Positions 47,290 to 59,000 of a stretch of 64,000 bases of DNA are shown here, in pieces. Location: positions 13,754,388 to 13,818,387 of the forward strand of contig NC_051855.1 of the NCBI RefSeq assembly GCF_905115235.1. Reading direction: 5' to 3'. The stretch is from Hermetia illucens (lineage: Eukaryota; Arthropoda; Insecta; Diptera; Stratiomyidae). Both the position numbers and the translations under genes were made by a program. Under the pieces are notes generated by a model, which ran no database searches, was not told where the DNA came from, and saw only the letters and a program-made list of their open reading frames with translations. Within the stretch, counting starts at the first letter, position 1. The number at the start of each line of letters is the position of its first letter.

Positions 47290-50200
47290 ATGCAAAGAGC
47301 TCCGACTTCAGTTGACTTTCCGCCACAACAGCATGAAAGCAATATTTATGATGGTACCGCAATTAATGATAATACAATTATTAATGGTCTTTCAAATGTT
47401 CAGGTTAACAGAACAAGATTTTTTCGTAATATCACGGCACAATGTGTAGATTTTGGCCAGTCCTTTAATTCATTCTTCGGTAGATTAAGAGGGAGTTTTA
47501 GTAGTAGGGTTGATGATGCTGGAGATATTGACGATAAGGATGATCGACGCGGTTATGGCATTGGTGTCGGAAATAGTGTTGATTCTGAATTGCTACCGAA
47601 AGGTAAATAGTTGTGTGACTATATTCATTTCAAATATATTAAATAAGAGAATGATTTTCGAAGTGATGCAAGTTATTTTTAAAAAAAATGTCAATCTTCT
47701 AATTAGTTTCCTTCCTTAAAAGCACTTGCTTCATTTTCAAAACTAATTAAAAATAATCGAGCCAATTTTTGAAGAAAACAAATGTTGAGCATTCTAGTAA
47801 CCATGTCGTAAGGGAAACAAACAGCATTTTTTCTAATTTTCGTTCATTTACTCCAATCAATTAATAATTAGAACGTCTACTGTCGGTCGTTCATTGTCAA
47901 ATAAGTTCTATACATTCGATTAAATTGAATTCAGTTAGATAATTGGATCAGATTGTTTTTTTGCCAATAGATTTATTCATAACGCGTGTATGAGTTCATC
48001 GAATTATTTTTTTGTCCTCCAAGCAATAACTCAATTTAAAAAAACCAACTAATGCTGAATAAAAAAAAGATCAAGGCCATTTTACAAGATGGGCACGCAC
48101 ACAGAGCCAATTTCTGTTTTTACAGTTTTCATAAAGCTTTTTAATATAAGGGTTTTCTTGAATAAGCTTCCCCATATGCAATACATACATACAATCAACC
48201 AATTAAAAAGTTGGGCAGTTATTGCAGTACACTTTGAAGTCAAATATCTCGAAAACCATATCGCAACCTTGGGAAAAAGTGTCGTAACTCAAAAATTCGT
48301 CTTTTCTAGTTAATATCACCATTGATAACAGAATATCCATTAAGGGGACGTGACGGATTCAAATTTTGATTATTTTACTTTTTTCAAACGGTTTATTTTT
48401 TGAGAAAAAATACCGATATTTTGATGAAATTTTGCATATATATTATCATAATGTTTAGACTTAAAAAAGGGGCTTATGAAATTTTCCAGGGTTCTATTCG
48501 TTTGCTACTATTCTTTTAATAAAAAGTTAAAATTTGACGGCGTAGTTGATTTCTGGGATTTTAAGAAAAACAAAAACTGAGGTTTTAATCAGCATAAAAT
48601 TCTCAGTACAAAAGCTGAATCATAACCGGTGAATCCAATGCTCCCTTCTATTTATACAACATGCTTACAGAACAAGAATGTGCAATATACCCATCTAAAG
48701 CAGACGTTTTGAAGAGAAAGGCACGATACAAGAAATAAGAGGCTCGAAATACGGGTTGGCCCGCCGCGCTATATACACTGGCTACTCATTTTCAAAATCG
48801 AATATGAGTTTCATATTCTTACCACATATTTTCAAATGTATTTTCAACCAAAATCAATCATAAAAAAAATTACAAAATTTGAATGGTCACTGCCTTAGAA
48901 GTTTGCAATATTGAGCCAGCAGCTAAACGCAGCGGTGACATTATGATGTGGGGTGTTATGGCATCTAAAGGATCAGGATTACCGCATATAAACCAAGAAA
49001 ACGTCACTAAAATATATTAATTTTACATATCAACCCAGTACATACCAGCTACGGTTGCTATATTGGGCTTGATATTTGATATGTGTTGTTAGATCCCCAC
49101 AATGATCCGAAACACTCATCCAGGGTCGTTAAGGAATGGATTCTCTATAAAGTCAAAAGAATTCTTGCTTAGCCACATCTGAGCCCGGATTACAATCTGA
49201 TAGAACACTTATGGGCACACGTCGAAAAGAGAGCTAAAAGGTAAAAATGACTTGAAGAATCACATAAAGGATATCTTGAGATCATGCGGAAGTTACCGGA
49301 AAAAAATCACATACGGCTTCTCTTTATGTCCTGGGACGCTCACAGAGTCTGGTTCACATCATGCAGCATTGGCGTATGTGCTCGACGTTGCGGGGCGTTC
49401 TCGACGGATTCTCCCATTAACCTACCACCATCCCCAGCGCCCCTTTATCTTTTAAGTAGGTAGGACCGTCCGATCCTAAATGCTTGGCACTTAGTGGTAG
49501 TATTAGGTAAAATCCGGCACCCATCGAAATTGTGTGTTCTCTTTTTGTATTACAGTAACTGCCGAACTTTTTAATTGGTTGACTTAATATCTGAATAACA
49601 TTAATTGAACCGTCTGCTAGTGCTTGTCAAGACGCTCGAAATAATGTTGATTATACGCCAGTTCTCATTCCTATTTCCCTACTTTTAATCCACAGATACA
49701 CGTACATGTGTCAGCATCATTAACCAAGGTGAACATGATGAACTAACAATTAGCGGTTACCGAAGATCTTTAATACGTTCCACATGCTGCTGGTTGTGCA
49801 TTATACTGACTTGTGGTTTACTACGTTTGATACTACACTGGAAACAACGCTGGCTTCTATTCGCTACCTATCAATTGTGTCCTCTGGACGTAGCAGAGAA
49901 AATTCTCATCGAGGAAAATTACAACAGAGCGCATACAAGCTATTATATTAAAGATGTAATTACAATTAATGATGCCGTTCTAAGGTACGATGCGATGAAT
50001 GTGAGATATCCTAATCCTAAAAATATGGTAGTGAAATTGCGCATGTGAATAACTTCTCAATGAAAATTACAGCAATCTCCGTGAGGATAAGAAAAAATGG
50101 GAAAGCTATTTTCCACGGGCAAAACCAGAGGATAAGATGGCTCAACGCTTTCATCTTTCGGTACACTTTTCGTCAGGGCATTTCAAGCGTAAGTAAAAGC

Positions 50201-53200
50201 AGATTCAGATACAGATGGCAAGGATGTTCTGCCATCTCCGCACAATGCTGTTCTTGTTCTCTAACTTTAAATTTTGAGGCTGTCTTGAGAACTTGTCTTT
50301 TTTTTCCAGATTTTGAATCAGTTCGTCTATTCCGTTGCAAGCAATTGCGTTATATTTGGGATGAACAAACTCAAACGTTCCATAAACTTAAAGGACTTGA
50401 TATGAACGTACCTGCACGATATCTTCATCAACGAAAGGGTCTGTCATGCAGTGAGGAATATGCGAGACGTCTAGTTTATGGACCCAATGAAATAACAATT
50501 CCATTCAAAAATATTCCAACACTACTATTCCTCGAAGTATTGAATCCATACTATGTTTTTCAAGTATTTTCCGTTATACTATGGATGTGCTATAGTTACT
50601 ACTATTACGCTGTTGTCATCGTCATAATGTCGATATTTGGCATAACTATGTCGATTATCCAAACAAGAAAGGTAAGAGGATTCCTTTGTATTAACAAAAA
50701 TTTCAGTAGAACATCCTGGCAATTTCCAGAATCAAAATGCCCTTCGTGATACAGTCGTAAACAGTGACTTTGCGTTTGTGATTCATGATGATGGGAGTGT
50801 TGAACAGATGGAAACGCACTTCCTGGTACCAGGAGACATCATAGAAATCCCAGCAAATGGGTGTACTATGCAGTGTGATGCAGTATTGCTTTCTGGAAAC
50901 TGCATTTTAGATGAAGCAATATTGACAGGTATTTCTAGGAAGATCATTTAAAAAAAAAACGATTTTTCTTCTATTGTATTCGTCTTACAACAGGTGAAAG
51001 TGTGCCAGTCACAAAAACGCCATTACCTCTGAAACAAGGTCTGATGTTTGACGCGAAAGAACACAGTAGACACACCCTTTTCTGCGGGACGAAAGTTATT
51101 CAAACGAGATATATTGGAACAGAAAAAGTTTTAGCAGTTGTGATTAATACCGGCAACATAACTGCCAAGGGGGGTCTCATCAGATCGATACTTTATCCAC
51201 CACCCGTGGACTACAAGTTCGAAAGAGATTCATATAAATTTATAACGCTTCTAGCATGCATAGCAGCTATTAGTTTCTTGTACACTTTAGTAACAAAGGT
51301 AAAATATCTCTATTAAATTTTCGTTTAAATAGACGCAGAAGATACATTTCCCTCATCCTAACAGATAATGCGAGGGATTCCAGCAACAAAAATTGCCATT
51401 GAAGCTTTGGATTTAATCACAATTGCTGTACCCCCTGCTCTACCTGCGGCAATGAGTGTGGGCCGTTTCTACGCACTCAAACGGTTAAAGAAACAAAATA
51501 TTTACTGCATTGCACCTCGATCTATAAACATAGCTGGCAGTATTAACTGCGTGTGCTTTGATAAGGTATTTGAGTACTCATAGATCCTTATAGTTTAGAT
51601 GTTAATTGCAATTTCAATTTTGTCCTCAGACTGGAACTCTAACAGAAGATGGCCTGGATATGTGGGGAGTACTTCCCAAATCACCAACTAACCAATTTCA
51701 AATACCACTGAAGGATGTTCAGCGTTTACCTGAGGATCATTTTCTTTACGGAATGGTTTCATGTCATTCAATCACAATAATGAATGGCGAATTGAAAGGT
51801 GACCCCTTGGATTTGAAAATGTTCGAGTCCACGGGGTGGATATTGGAGGAAGCAAATATAGCCGAAAATAATAAATATGACTTGCTGACACCAACTGTAC
51901 TTAAACCGCCAAAACTAGGTAAACTCGTACTGACTCAAAGCTTGCACTATATACAAATATTTTTCCCATTACACAGGTAAGAGCGATAGTGACCGGTCTT
52001 TAAATTTAAATGATTCTGTGGATCAGATCCTCATTTCAAATGATATTGGAGTTGTGCGCGAATTTTCGTTCGCAAGCAATTTACAAAGGATGTCCGTCAT
52101 TACTAGACGTATCGGTGATGATCATTTCAATGTCTACTGTAAAGGATCACCTGAAATGATTCAAACACTTTGTCGCCCCGAATCTATTCCACTGGATTAT
52201 TTGAATCATCTAAATCATTATGCCCAGCAAGGCTACAGAATCATCGCTATTGCATATAAGCCACTTGATCGTAAGATCACCTATACAAAAGTACATCGCA
52301 TTGCTCGTGACAAAGTCGAGAGCGATTTAGAATTCCAAGGGTTCGTGATCCTGGAAAATCGTTTAAAGCCTGATACGACGAATGTCATCGCAACATTAAC
52401 AGCAGCCAATATAAGAACAGTGATGATAACAGGTGATAATATCTTAACAGCCATAAGTGTGGCAAAAGATTGTGGAATAGTAACGAAAAAACAAAGTATC
52501 ATAACCGTAAATGCACGATCGCATCCCAGCAAAGCCAATGATTATGAAATCTACTACACACTATCAGCTGCCAATCCTAGTATTTCCTCTCCGAATTACG
52601 GCACAAATGGGGATGTTTATTCCCTGATGACGAACAGTAACAGTATTGCTAGTTTAGAAACAACAGACACCTGGACACACCGAGATTGTGTGGTGACTTT
52701 GACCCAGGATGAAATTCCTTATTTGAATAACTATCGATTTGCCATTGCTGGGAAAACTTGGTCAGTCTTATGTGATCATTTCCCTGAGCTGGTGTCGAAA
52801 ATAGTTACAAGAGGAACAATTTTCGCTCGCATGTCGCCAGATCAAAAGCAAGAATTGATTCAAGAATATCAAACTCTAGGATACTACGTAGCAATGTGTG
52901 GAGATGGCGCGAACGACTGTGGTGCTCTGAAAGCAGCTCACACGGGAATATCACTTTCGGAAGCTGAAAGTTCAGTAGCATCTCCCTTTACATCGCGAAA
53001 TCATACAATCGCTTGTGTGCCGACCGTGATCAAAGAAGGACGTGCGGCATTGGTGACCTGTTTTGGAATTTTCAAATACATGGCTGCTTATTCTCTCGTA
53101 CAGTTCATATCAGTGCTAATGCTATACTCCATCGATTCGAACCTCACTGACATTCAGTTCCTTTATATAGATTTATGTCTCATATCGGTGTTTGCATTCT

Positions 53201-54477
53201 TCTTTGGACGAACGGGAGCCTACGATGGACCGCTGGTTGCGGAAACCCCGTTGAATTCATTGGTTTCTGTAAGTCCGATTGCATCGCTCCTCCTACATAT
53301 TCTCGTGTCAATGGCATTCCAAGTGGCCTCGTGGTACCATGTACAGCAACAACCCTGGTTCGTCCCATTCAACTTTAGTGCAGCCGCAGACGAAAAACTC
53401 GGTTGCCATGAAAATTATACCATTTTCATTGTGTCCGGCTTTCAATACATTATCCTGGCGTTCATTTTCTCCAAAGGGAAACCTTATCGAAAGTCGATAC
53501 TATCTAATTATTGGTTTATATCAGCAATTCTTATAAACCTGGCTATAGTTATCTACATGGCAATGATACCTCCTGCCTTTTTGGCTAATTTTATGGAGCT
53601 GATTTTACCACCGGGCGACTATTGGTTCAGATTCTACTTAATACTTTATGGTGTGCTCAATTTCGTGATATCATTAATTATTGAGGAGGTCATAGTTGAA
53701 TATTTGCTCTTCAAAAAAATGAGGTATCGATTCCATAACGTAGCTAAATCACAGAAGAAGTACCTGGCAATCGAGCGTGAATTGAACAATCAATATAGCT
53801 GGCCTCCGCTGTCTAACTATCAAGATGAGGCCAATACTATGAATATGACTGAAGATTGTTCGCCAGTATCCTATGCCGAGATTGGAGCCGAAGAGCACAA
53901 TGCCGAGAATTTAGAATCTGAAAGAGAGAACAGTATTTTGAACCGTTTCTTCGACCCCAAACTCCAAACTAGCAATGCAGATGAGCACAGTCTTTCTGCA
54001 ATTGAATCAGACTCAGACATGGAGCAATATGAAGAGACACATCCTCCCAAGGAATTAACTGTTGAATTGCCACTAAAGACTTCGACTATACCATCTTCAA
54101 TTGAGGCGTCAATGCATAATCGGAGAGAGCCCGAGCCCGAGCTTCAAGTGGAATTTGCGTCCCCAGTACATTCTGGATTGCCAACATCACATCCTTTCAT
54201 AAGCAATGCATCTTCAGTAGACCATGCATGCGTTAACGGCACTACGAGGCAATCTACCCCAATGAAAAAGCCCAGTACATTAAAATTGAAAGAATTCACA
54301 TTCATTGATGACAATTCAACAGACCAAAAATCAGCAACTAGTACTTCTATCCAAATGGAAAATTGTATAAAAAATCCTGAAAACAGTATGGAAAATAGAT
54401 ACATAGGTAATAAAAGTAACAATTCCAACAGTAGTCTTAAACGTAAGGATCAAATAATGATGACAACAACCAGCTGA
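47290..54477 (+). CDS. P5B-type cation-transporting ATPase (ATP13A2/ATP13A3 family)
   Basis: P-type ATPase of endolysosomal membranes; P5B members export polyamines from the lysosome. Nine exons: 47290-47602, 49696-49984, 50073-50188, 50310-50671, 50730-50928, 50994-51298, 51365-51565, 51630-51918, 51977-54477, all phase-matched, giving about 1,524 residues. The start is ATG 47290 in context AACAATG, with an in-frame TAA just upstream. Features seen: N-terminal hydrophobic hairpin (CCWLCIILTCGLLRLILHW), actuator TGESVP, P5B signature PPALPA in M4, phosphorylation motif DKTGT, TGDN, and hinge GDGANDCGAL. C-terminal membrane helices run to about 53720. The last 250 residues are an acidic, Ser/Thr-rich cytoplasmic tail. 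Introns split TG|ES and DK|TGT. It corresponds to Drosophila CG32000. Confidence 0.95.
47603..49695. other. First intron of the ATP13A gene
   Basis: 2.1-kb intron with a dead Tc1-type transposase (48890-49280) in the sense direction. GC-richer sequence at 49300-49460 may be further repeat debris. Confidence 0.65.
48890..49280 (+). mobile_element. Tc1-like transposase fragment
   Basis: Plus-strand frames give RSGDIMMWGVMASKGSG, then a frame with DPHNDPKHSSRVVKEWI, then SPDYNLIEHLWAHVEKRAK and KNHIKDIL. These match Tc1/mariner DDE blocks: GSIMVWG, QDNDPKHTSKxVKxWL and SPDLNPIEHLWxxLKxR. At least three frame changes and stops interrupt it, and the N-terminal half is absent. Confidence 0.85.
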
Positions 54478-54642
54478 AAGTTACTTAGAAAATTTCTACG
54501 GTATCAAAATTGATTATGTTGTCCATAATCAGTGCTAATAATGAATAATAATTTTGTTAATGACTAGTCGATGAATTTTTTGCAGGCAAAAAATGTGTGC
54601 TACCTTTAACTACAAAAGTTTTGATATCAGTTGTATAGAAAA

Positions 54643-54648
54643 AATAAA
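54643..54648 (+). terminator. Polyadenylation signal of the ATP13A gene
   Basis: AATAAA 166 bases after the ATPase stop codon, the first such signal on this strand. Confidence 0.7.
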
Positions 54649-54699
54649 GTGATAAATTTATAAATATACAGATTTGTCATTCCAATATGGGTAGCTTGT

Positions 54700-55330
54700 A
54701 ATATCAGCACTCTTCAGCATCTCTTCGACAATGTTGTCTTTAGAGAAATCCCATGTGCTTAAATAGAGTCGCTGACGTATCCCATCCCACCTTCCACAAG
54801 GAGACATCGCCTGCTAGACGTAGGACCCCCGATATTTGCCATTAACCTACTTAACGCCGAAACTCCAGCTGCAGCATTGTTCGCTGTTGCTTTGATTTGC
54901 TCAACAAACCTTCATCTTCGCTTTTGACTCGATTTCTCGACTCGCCGAACGATATAGGACGCAATGTCGGAATTATCGTTTTAGTCAGAATGACTACTTC
55001 GGTTTTTCCAGTGCAAGGTTGAAATCATGAGCAGTCATCCACCCGCTTACCCGTCGCATCAATATGCCAAGTCTGCTCTGCGCTTGTTCGACAATGCGTC
55101 CAGCAACAAGCGTCTCAACATTATCTGCATAACCGACCAAGGCCGACTCATCTGGCGCGTCGAGTTTAAGTAGAATATCATCATTGATAGCGTTCCACAG
55201 GTCCGGCCCTAGAATGAATCCCTGCGCTATCCCCGACATGACTGACTGACCCTCTAGCGTTTCATAGAGCAGGGAGCCATTCCTCGGATAGTCTCTCAAT
55301 ATCCGTAAGAGATAGCTCGGCACGTGAAAA
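54700..55330 (-). mobile_element. R1/LOA-like LINE reverse transcriptase fragment
   Basis: The minus frame 55323-54994 encodes PSYLLRILRDYPRNGSLLYE, GIAQGFILGPDLWN and VGYADNVETLV. The first and second match R1-clade blocks, and the third is the YADD active-site block with the second Asp replaced by Asn. Then come RVSGWMTAHDFNLALEK. Downstream to 54700, broken frames resemble the thumb region (SLSRLMANIGGP-like). It lies just past the ATPase polyadenylation signal. Confidence 0.8.
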
Positions 55331-55545
55331 GTATTGTCTAGTGTGCCTGGAATGTCTTCCTATTTTAGGGAATTAGAGTCACAAAAGCGAAGGAAGAAAT
55401 GCCAATCATCAAATGAGGACAGTAACGAGTTTTACCTCGTCGCCAATTTGATATACAAGGTGGAGTTTAAAACCTCGGCAGCTCAAGAATTACCCCTATA
55501 CCGGGGCAAATCGTAACAGAGGCGGGAGCAATGCTTTAGTCATCA

Positions 55546-55800
55546 TCAGATATGTCGCAGACAACTTTTTTTGAGCGTCCACGTTGTTTGCGAACTGGCT
55601 GATTTGCGAAAGGCTCCTTCCTCACATTCTTCTTGGACTTTTTTGCTTCCTCTTCCAGCAGTGCATTCATTTCGGTGAAGCCAGTTTTTTATACTTGAAA
55701 AATTGACCTTAGGGCGAGAAACCGAAAACCTTCTTGGGACCAAGGTTCTTGACCAGCGCCCCAGTTGCAAAGTAGATCCAAATAGCATCCTTTAATGTTC
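55546..55800 (-). pseudogene. Fragment of an unidentified protein in two frames
   Basis: On the minus strand one frame (about 55800-55720) reads KDAIWIYFATGALVKNLGPKK then VFGFSP and a stop. A second frame (about 55690-55545) reads FTEMNALLEEEAKKSKKNVR, then an Arg/Lys-rich stretch ending VVCDISDDD and a stop. The acidic C-terminus after a basic run looks like a real nuclear-protein tail. The frame switch suggests a pseudogene or a transposon piece. I do not recognise the parent. Confidence 0.3.
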
Positions 55801-55973
55801 CATTGTCGTAAAATAAAAAGACAACAAATTCTATTTTTTTTTTCTACTTTATAAGATCATAAATATTTTTTTCTCTACTTAAAACTTGATATATATAAGC
55901 TTAATTCAATTTGAGATCGAAATAGTGAAAACTTACTTATTGATGGTTTACTTATTACTTTTTTCTCTTAAAC

Positions 55974-55979
55974 TTTATT
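55974..55979 (-). terminator. Polyadenylation signal of the CLCA-like gene
   Basis: AATAAA on the minus strand about 65 bases past the CLCA stop codon. Confidence 0.65.
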
Positions 55980-56042
55980 TCTTAAATTTGAACATATGTA
56001 CACACTGAGATTACAACTCGGAACAGCGCTCCGATAAGAAGT

Positions 56043-59000
56043 TCACACCATCGTTACATTTCTTCGTTTTTTCTCATTGAATGAATGAGCAACGTCCTGT
56101 TGTGTTGAGGATATAGAAGGACATGAATTTTTATTATGAAATAGCTTTGTTGGATGCGTAGATGACTGCAATGGCGGACCTTCATTGCGCCGAATGGTAC
56201 TGTAGGTTGGAGGCTGATGTCGATGTTGTCTGTTGGGTTGGGTCACTGATTCACCATATATCTGATATGAATCTGTGTTTAATGGTAAAGGCGGAATTGG
56301 AGGGGCATCATAGTTCGGTGTCAGATGATCTGGACTTTCCAGTAAGTCTCCGATTGGTGAAACACGATATTCATGTTCATGTAAAAGTTGAGATGCAGTC
56401 CATGAATCGTAAGGACTGAGCACCCGTCCTTGCCGTGTAAAGGTATTGTTATCATTAGCTGAAATCACACTAACCGTGCCACAAGCAGAGTATAAAGTTG
56501 GAGTAAACCGATCAACATAGTCCTTCTTCTGATACTCTGATCCATCTGGGCACAATGGCAATCCAATAACATGATGATCGGGTGGCTCAATGACTGGGTG
56601 AACATTCGAGTTCTGATTGAAGTGTTGCTGGCAGTGTTCTTGTTGCTGGAAAATATTATCATCCTGACATAGCGAATCGGTTAAATTTCCTTTATTCGGG
56701 CATATTTTGACCGCTTCATTTCGAGGCAAGGACTCAATTTTAGTGGTATGCGCAATATCTGCACTACACAATCCATCTCGTTTGGCTTGCTTACGGCGAC
56801 GTTTGGTAATGCAATATACAAGATAAAGCACAATAATGATACTAATGAGGAATATGCCAACAGCAATAGCAATAGAGTATTCTTTAATGTTAGTTCTGGT
56901 CACCGGACTCTTCCCTGTGGTTGGGTCACTTTCACTTTCGGCTGCGTTTTTCTCTTGATTAATTGATGTTTCAGTTATTTCCGTATCGGGCGTTGTAGGT
57001 GAAATTCGATTTGGGATAACAACATGTATTGGATTGGATTCAAGTCCTGGTACGACATCTGTGAATAACGTTGTGAACGGACGTATCGCTATGAATATGG
57101 TGGACCCGTAAAGGGCAGGTTCAAGATTTATGTCCAGTATGAAATTCGTTATATCTCCGATAGCATACGGATAAGGAGAAGCATGCGGCCAAATAGAAGC
57201 CACTGTGTCGAAGTTATTAACTATATCAAAAAAGTTCAAGGCATAGCGGACCTCATATTTAACGACACTATGACCACCCATGTCTGGGGCAGTCCATGTT
57301 AAGCGAACTTTTCCATCTCCAATATACGACCCGGTTAGATCCCCAATTCGACCAACAATTGATTTCAATTCAGTCTCGGACTCATTGCGGTTTACTGTTA
57401 TTGTAATAGAAGGCAGATGTCGCTGGAATGGTGGTATCTGCTTCGTTTTGATATCTGTTATGACGCTCCCACAGCAAACCATTTTATGGCTTCCTGTTGG
57501 AATTATCTCTGAGTTAAGGGGTAGCGCATATGCGGTATTTCCATTGTCATCTACTAAAATGTCGAATCGATACATACCCGGGCCACTTATTGCTGTACTA
57601 AAATATCTTGAGTATACGCCGTCGCCTTTTGTTATGTCAGGATCGCCTGAACCAGTATCAAGTAGTTTCAATTTCTCTTCACAATTATTTGTATAGTTAC
57701 ACTGCAAAGTGGGTCTCGTTATTCTTACTTCAACATAAGCTGAATGTACAGGATAGCCACCCCGTTTAACTTCACAGTACAATACGAAAGGTCCTCCAAA
57801 TTCAGACTTTCGAATCCATGCACGCGTTTGTACAATGGAATTAGTTGTGCTCCTAGGCGTTGCAAGTACTTGAACATAGTGTGGTTGGGGATTCCCATTA
57901 AATCGTTCAATTCTGTAGGACCACGGTCCAGTTTGATTTACCGAAGCGATAATAGTAATTTGCTTTACTGGAATGCGTTGATCGCTCCGTGTTCCATATG
58001 TGATTCCTCCAGGACTAGTAAGTTTGACATTTTGTATCAGAGGAACCTCAACATTATGCGTGTAAATAAAAAATCCTGACGGGGTACTCATTCCTTCATC
58101 AAGGTAAAAGTTTCCACTGATAACCCGACTACTTCGTTTCGAAGAATTGAAATCATTCATCTTATCTATAAGTTCCTTCCGATGAACTTCGACTGGCAGC
58201 TTTGATCGAGGTCCTTCGAAGTATTTGCAGCTTACATGGAACAAAATTGTAGTCAGATCAAAATATGTGTTTAGGAAGCTTTTTTCACTATTGTACTTTT
58301 GTTCGAGCACAGTGAAGGCTTCACCTCCAGTCAATATTGCTAGTTCATCCATTGGTCGATGTCTTGTTATTGTTGGAAAATTAATTGTAACAAAGCGGGT
58401 TCGATTTCCGATGGCCCAATTCACCACAGATTTATAGCTTAGCCGATCATCTATTCCTGGAGCGATAATAAGAAGAACCTCACTTGCAAAACCATTTGTC
58501 CGGCGCCGATGTGAAAACAATTTCAAAGCCTCTTTGATAGCGCAGAGGATGCACGCAGACTGAGATGAATCACTTGGAATGTATGGAATAAACGAGGCGA
58601 TAAGATCACGGTTTTTGGATACATCTAGTCCCATTAGGCCTAAGACTTTATCTACTGAATTTTCATTGGCGAGAACGATACCAACTTCAGTATTTGATTG
58701 AAGATCGTAGACAAGCCACTTTCGAATGGCACTTCGTAAAAAACTCCATGATTCTCTCATTAAAATATTCTGGGTCTCATCAATTACAATGATATACCGG
58801 GTCAACAATCGCCTTCTATAATTTATAAGTGGACTTATCAGAAATGACTTTACGTTCAATAAACTCTCGTTATTAGGTTTAGTGATAAAATCAGAACTTT
58901 TCATTATTATTTCACGAACACTTCGACGACCACATAGCAGATTATGTTTAGTAGGAGCTAATCGATCGTGGTTGCTCTCATCACAAACCTTCTTTATATT

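Noticed and set aside
53175-53536. Frames overlapping the ATPase C-terminal membrane region on both strands
   Set aside because: Shadows of the long, well-supported ATPase exon.
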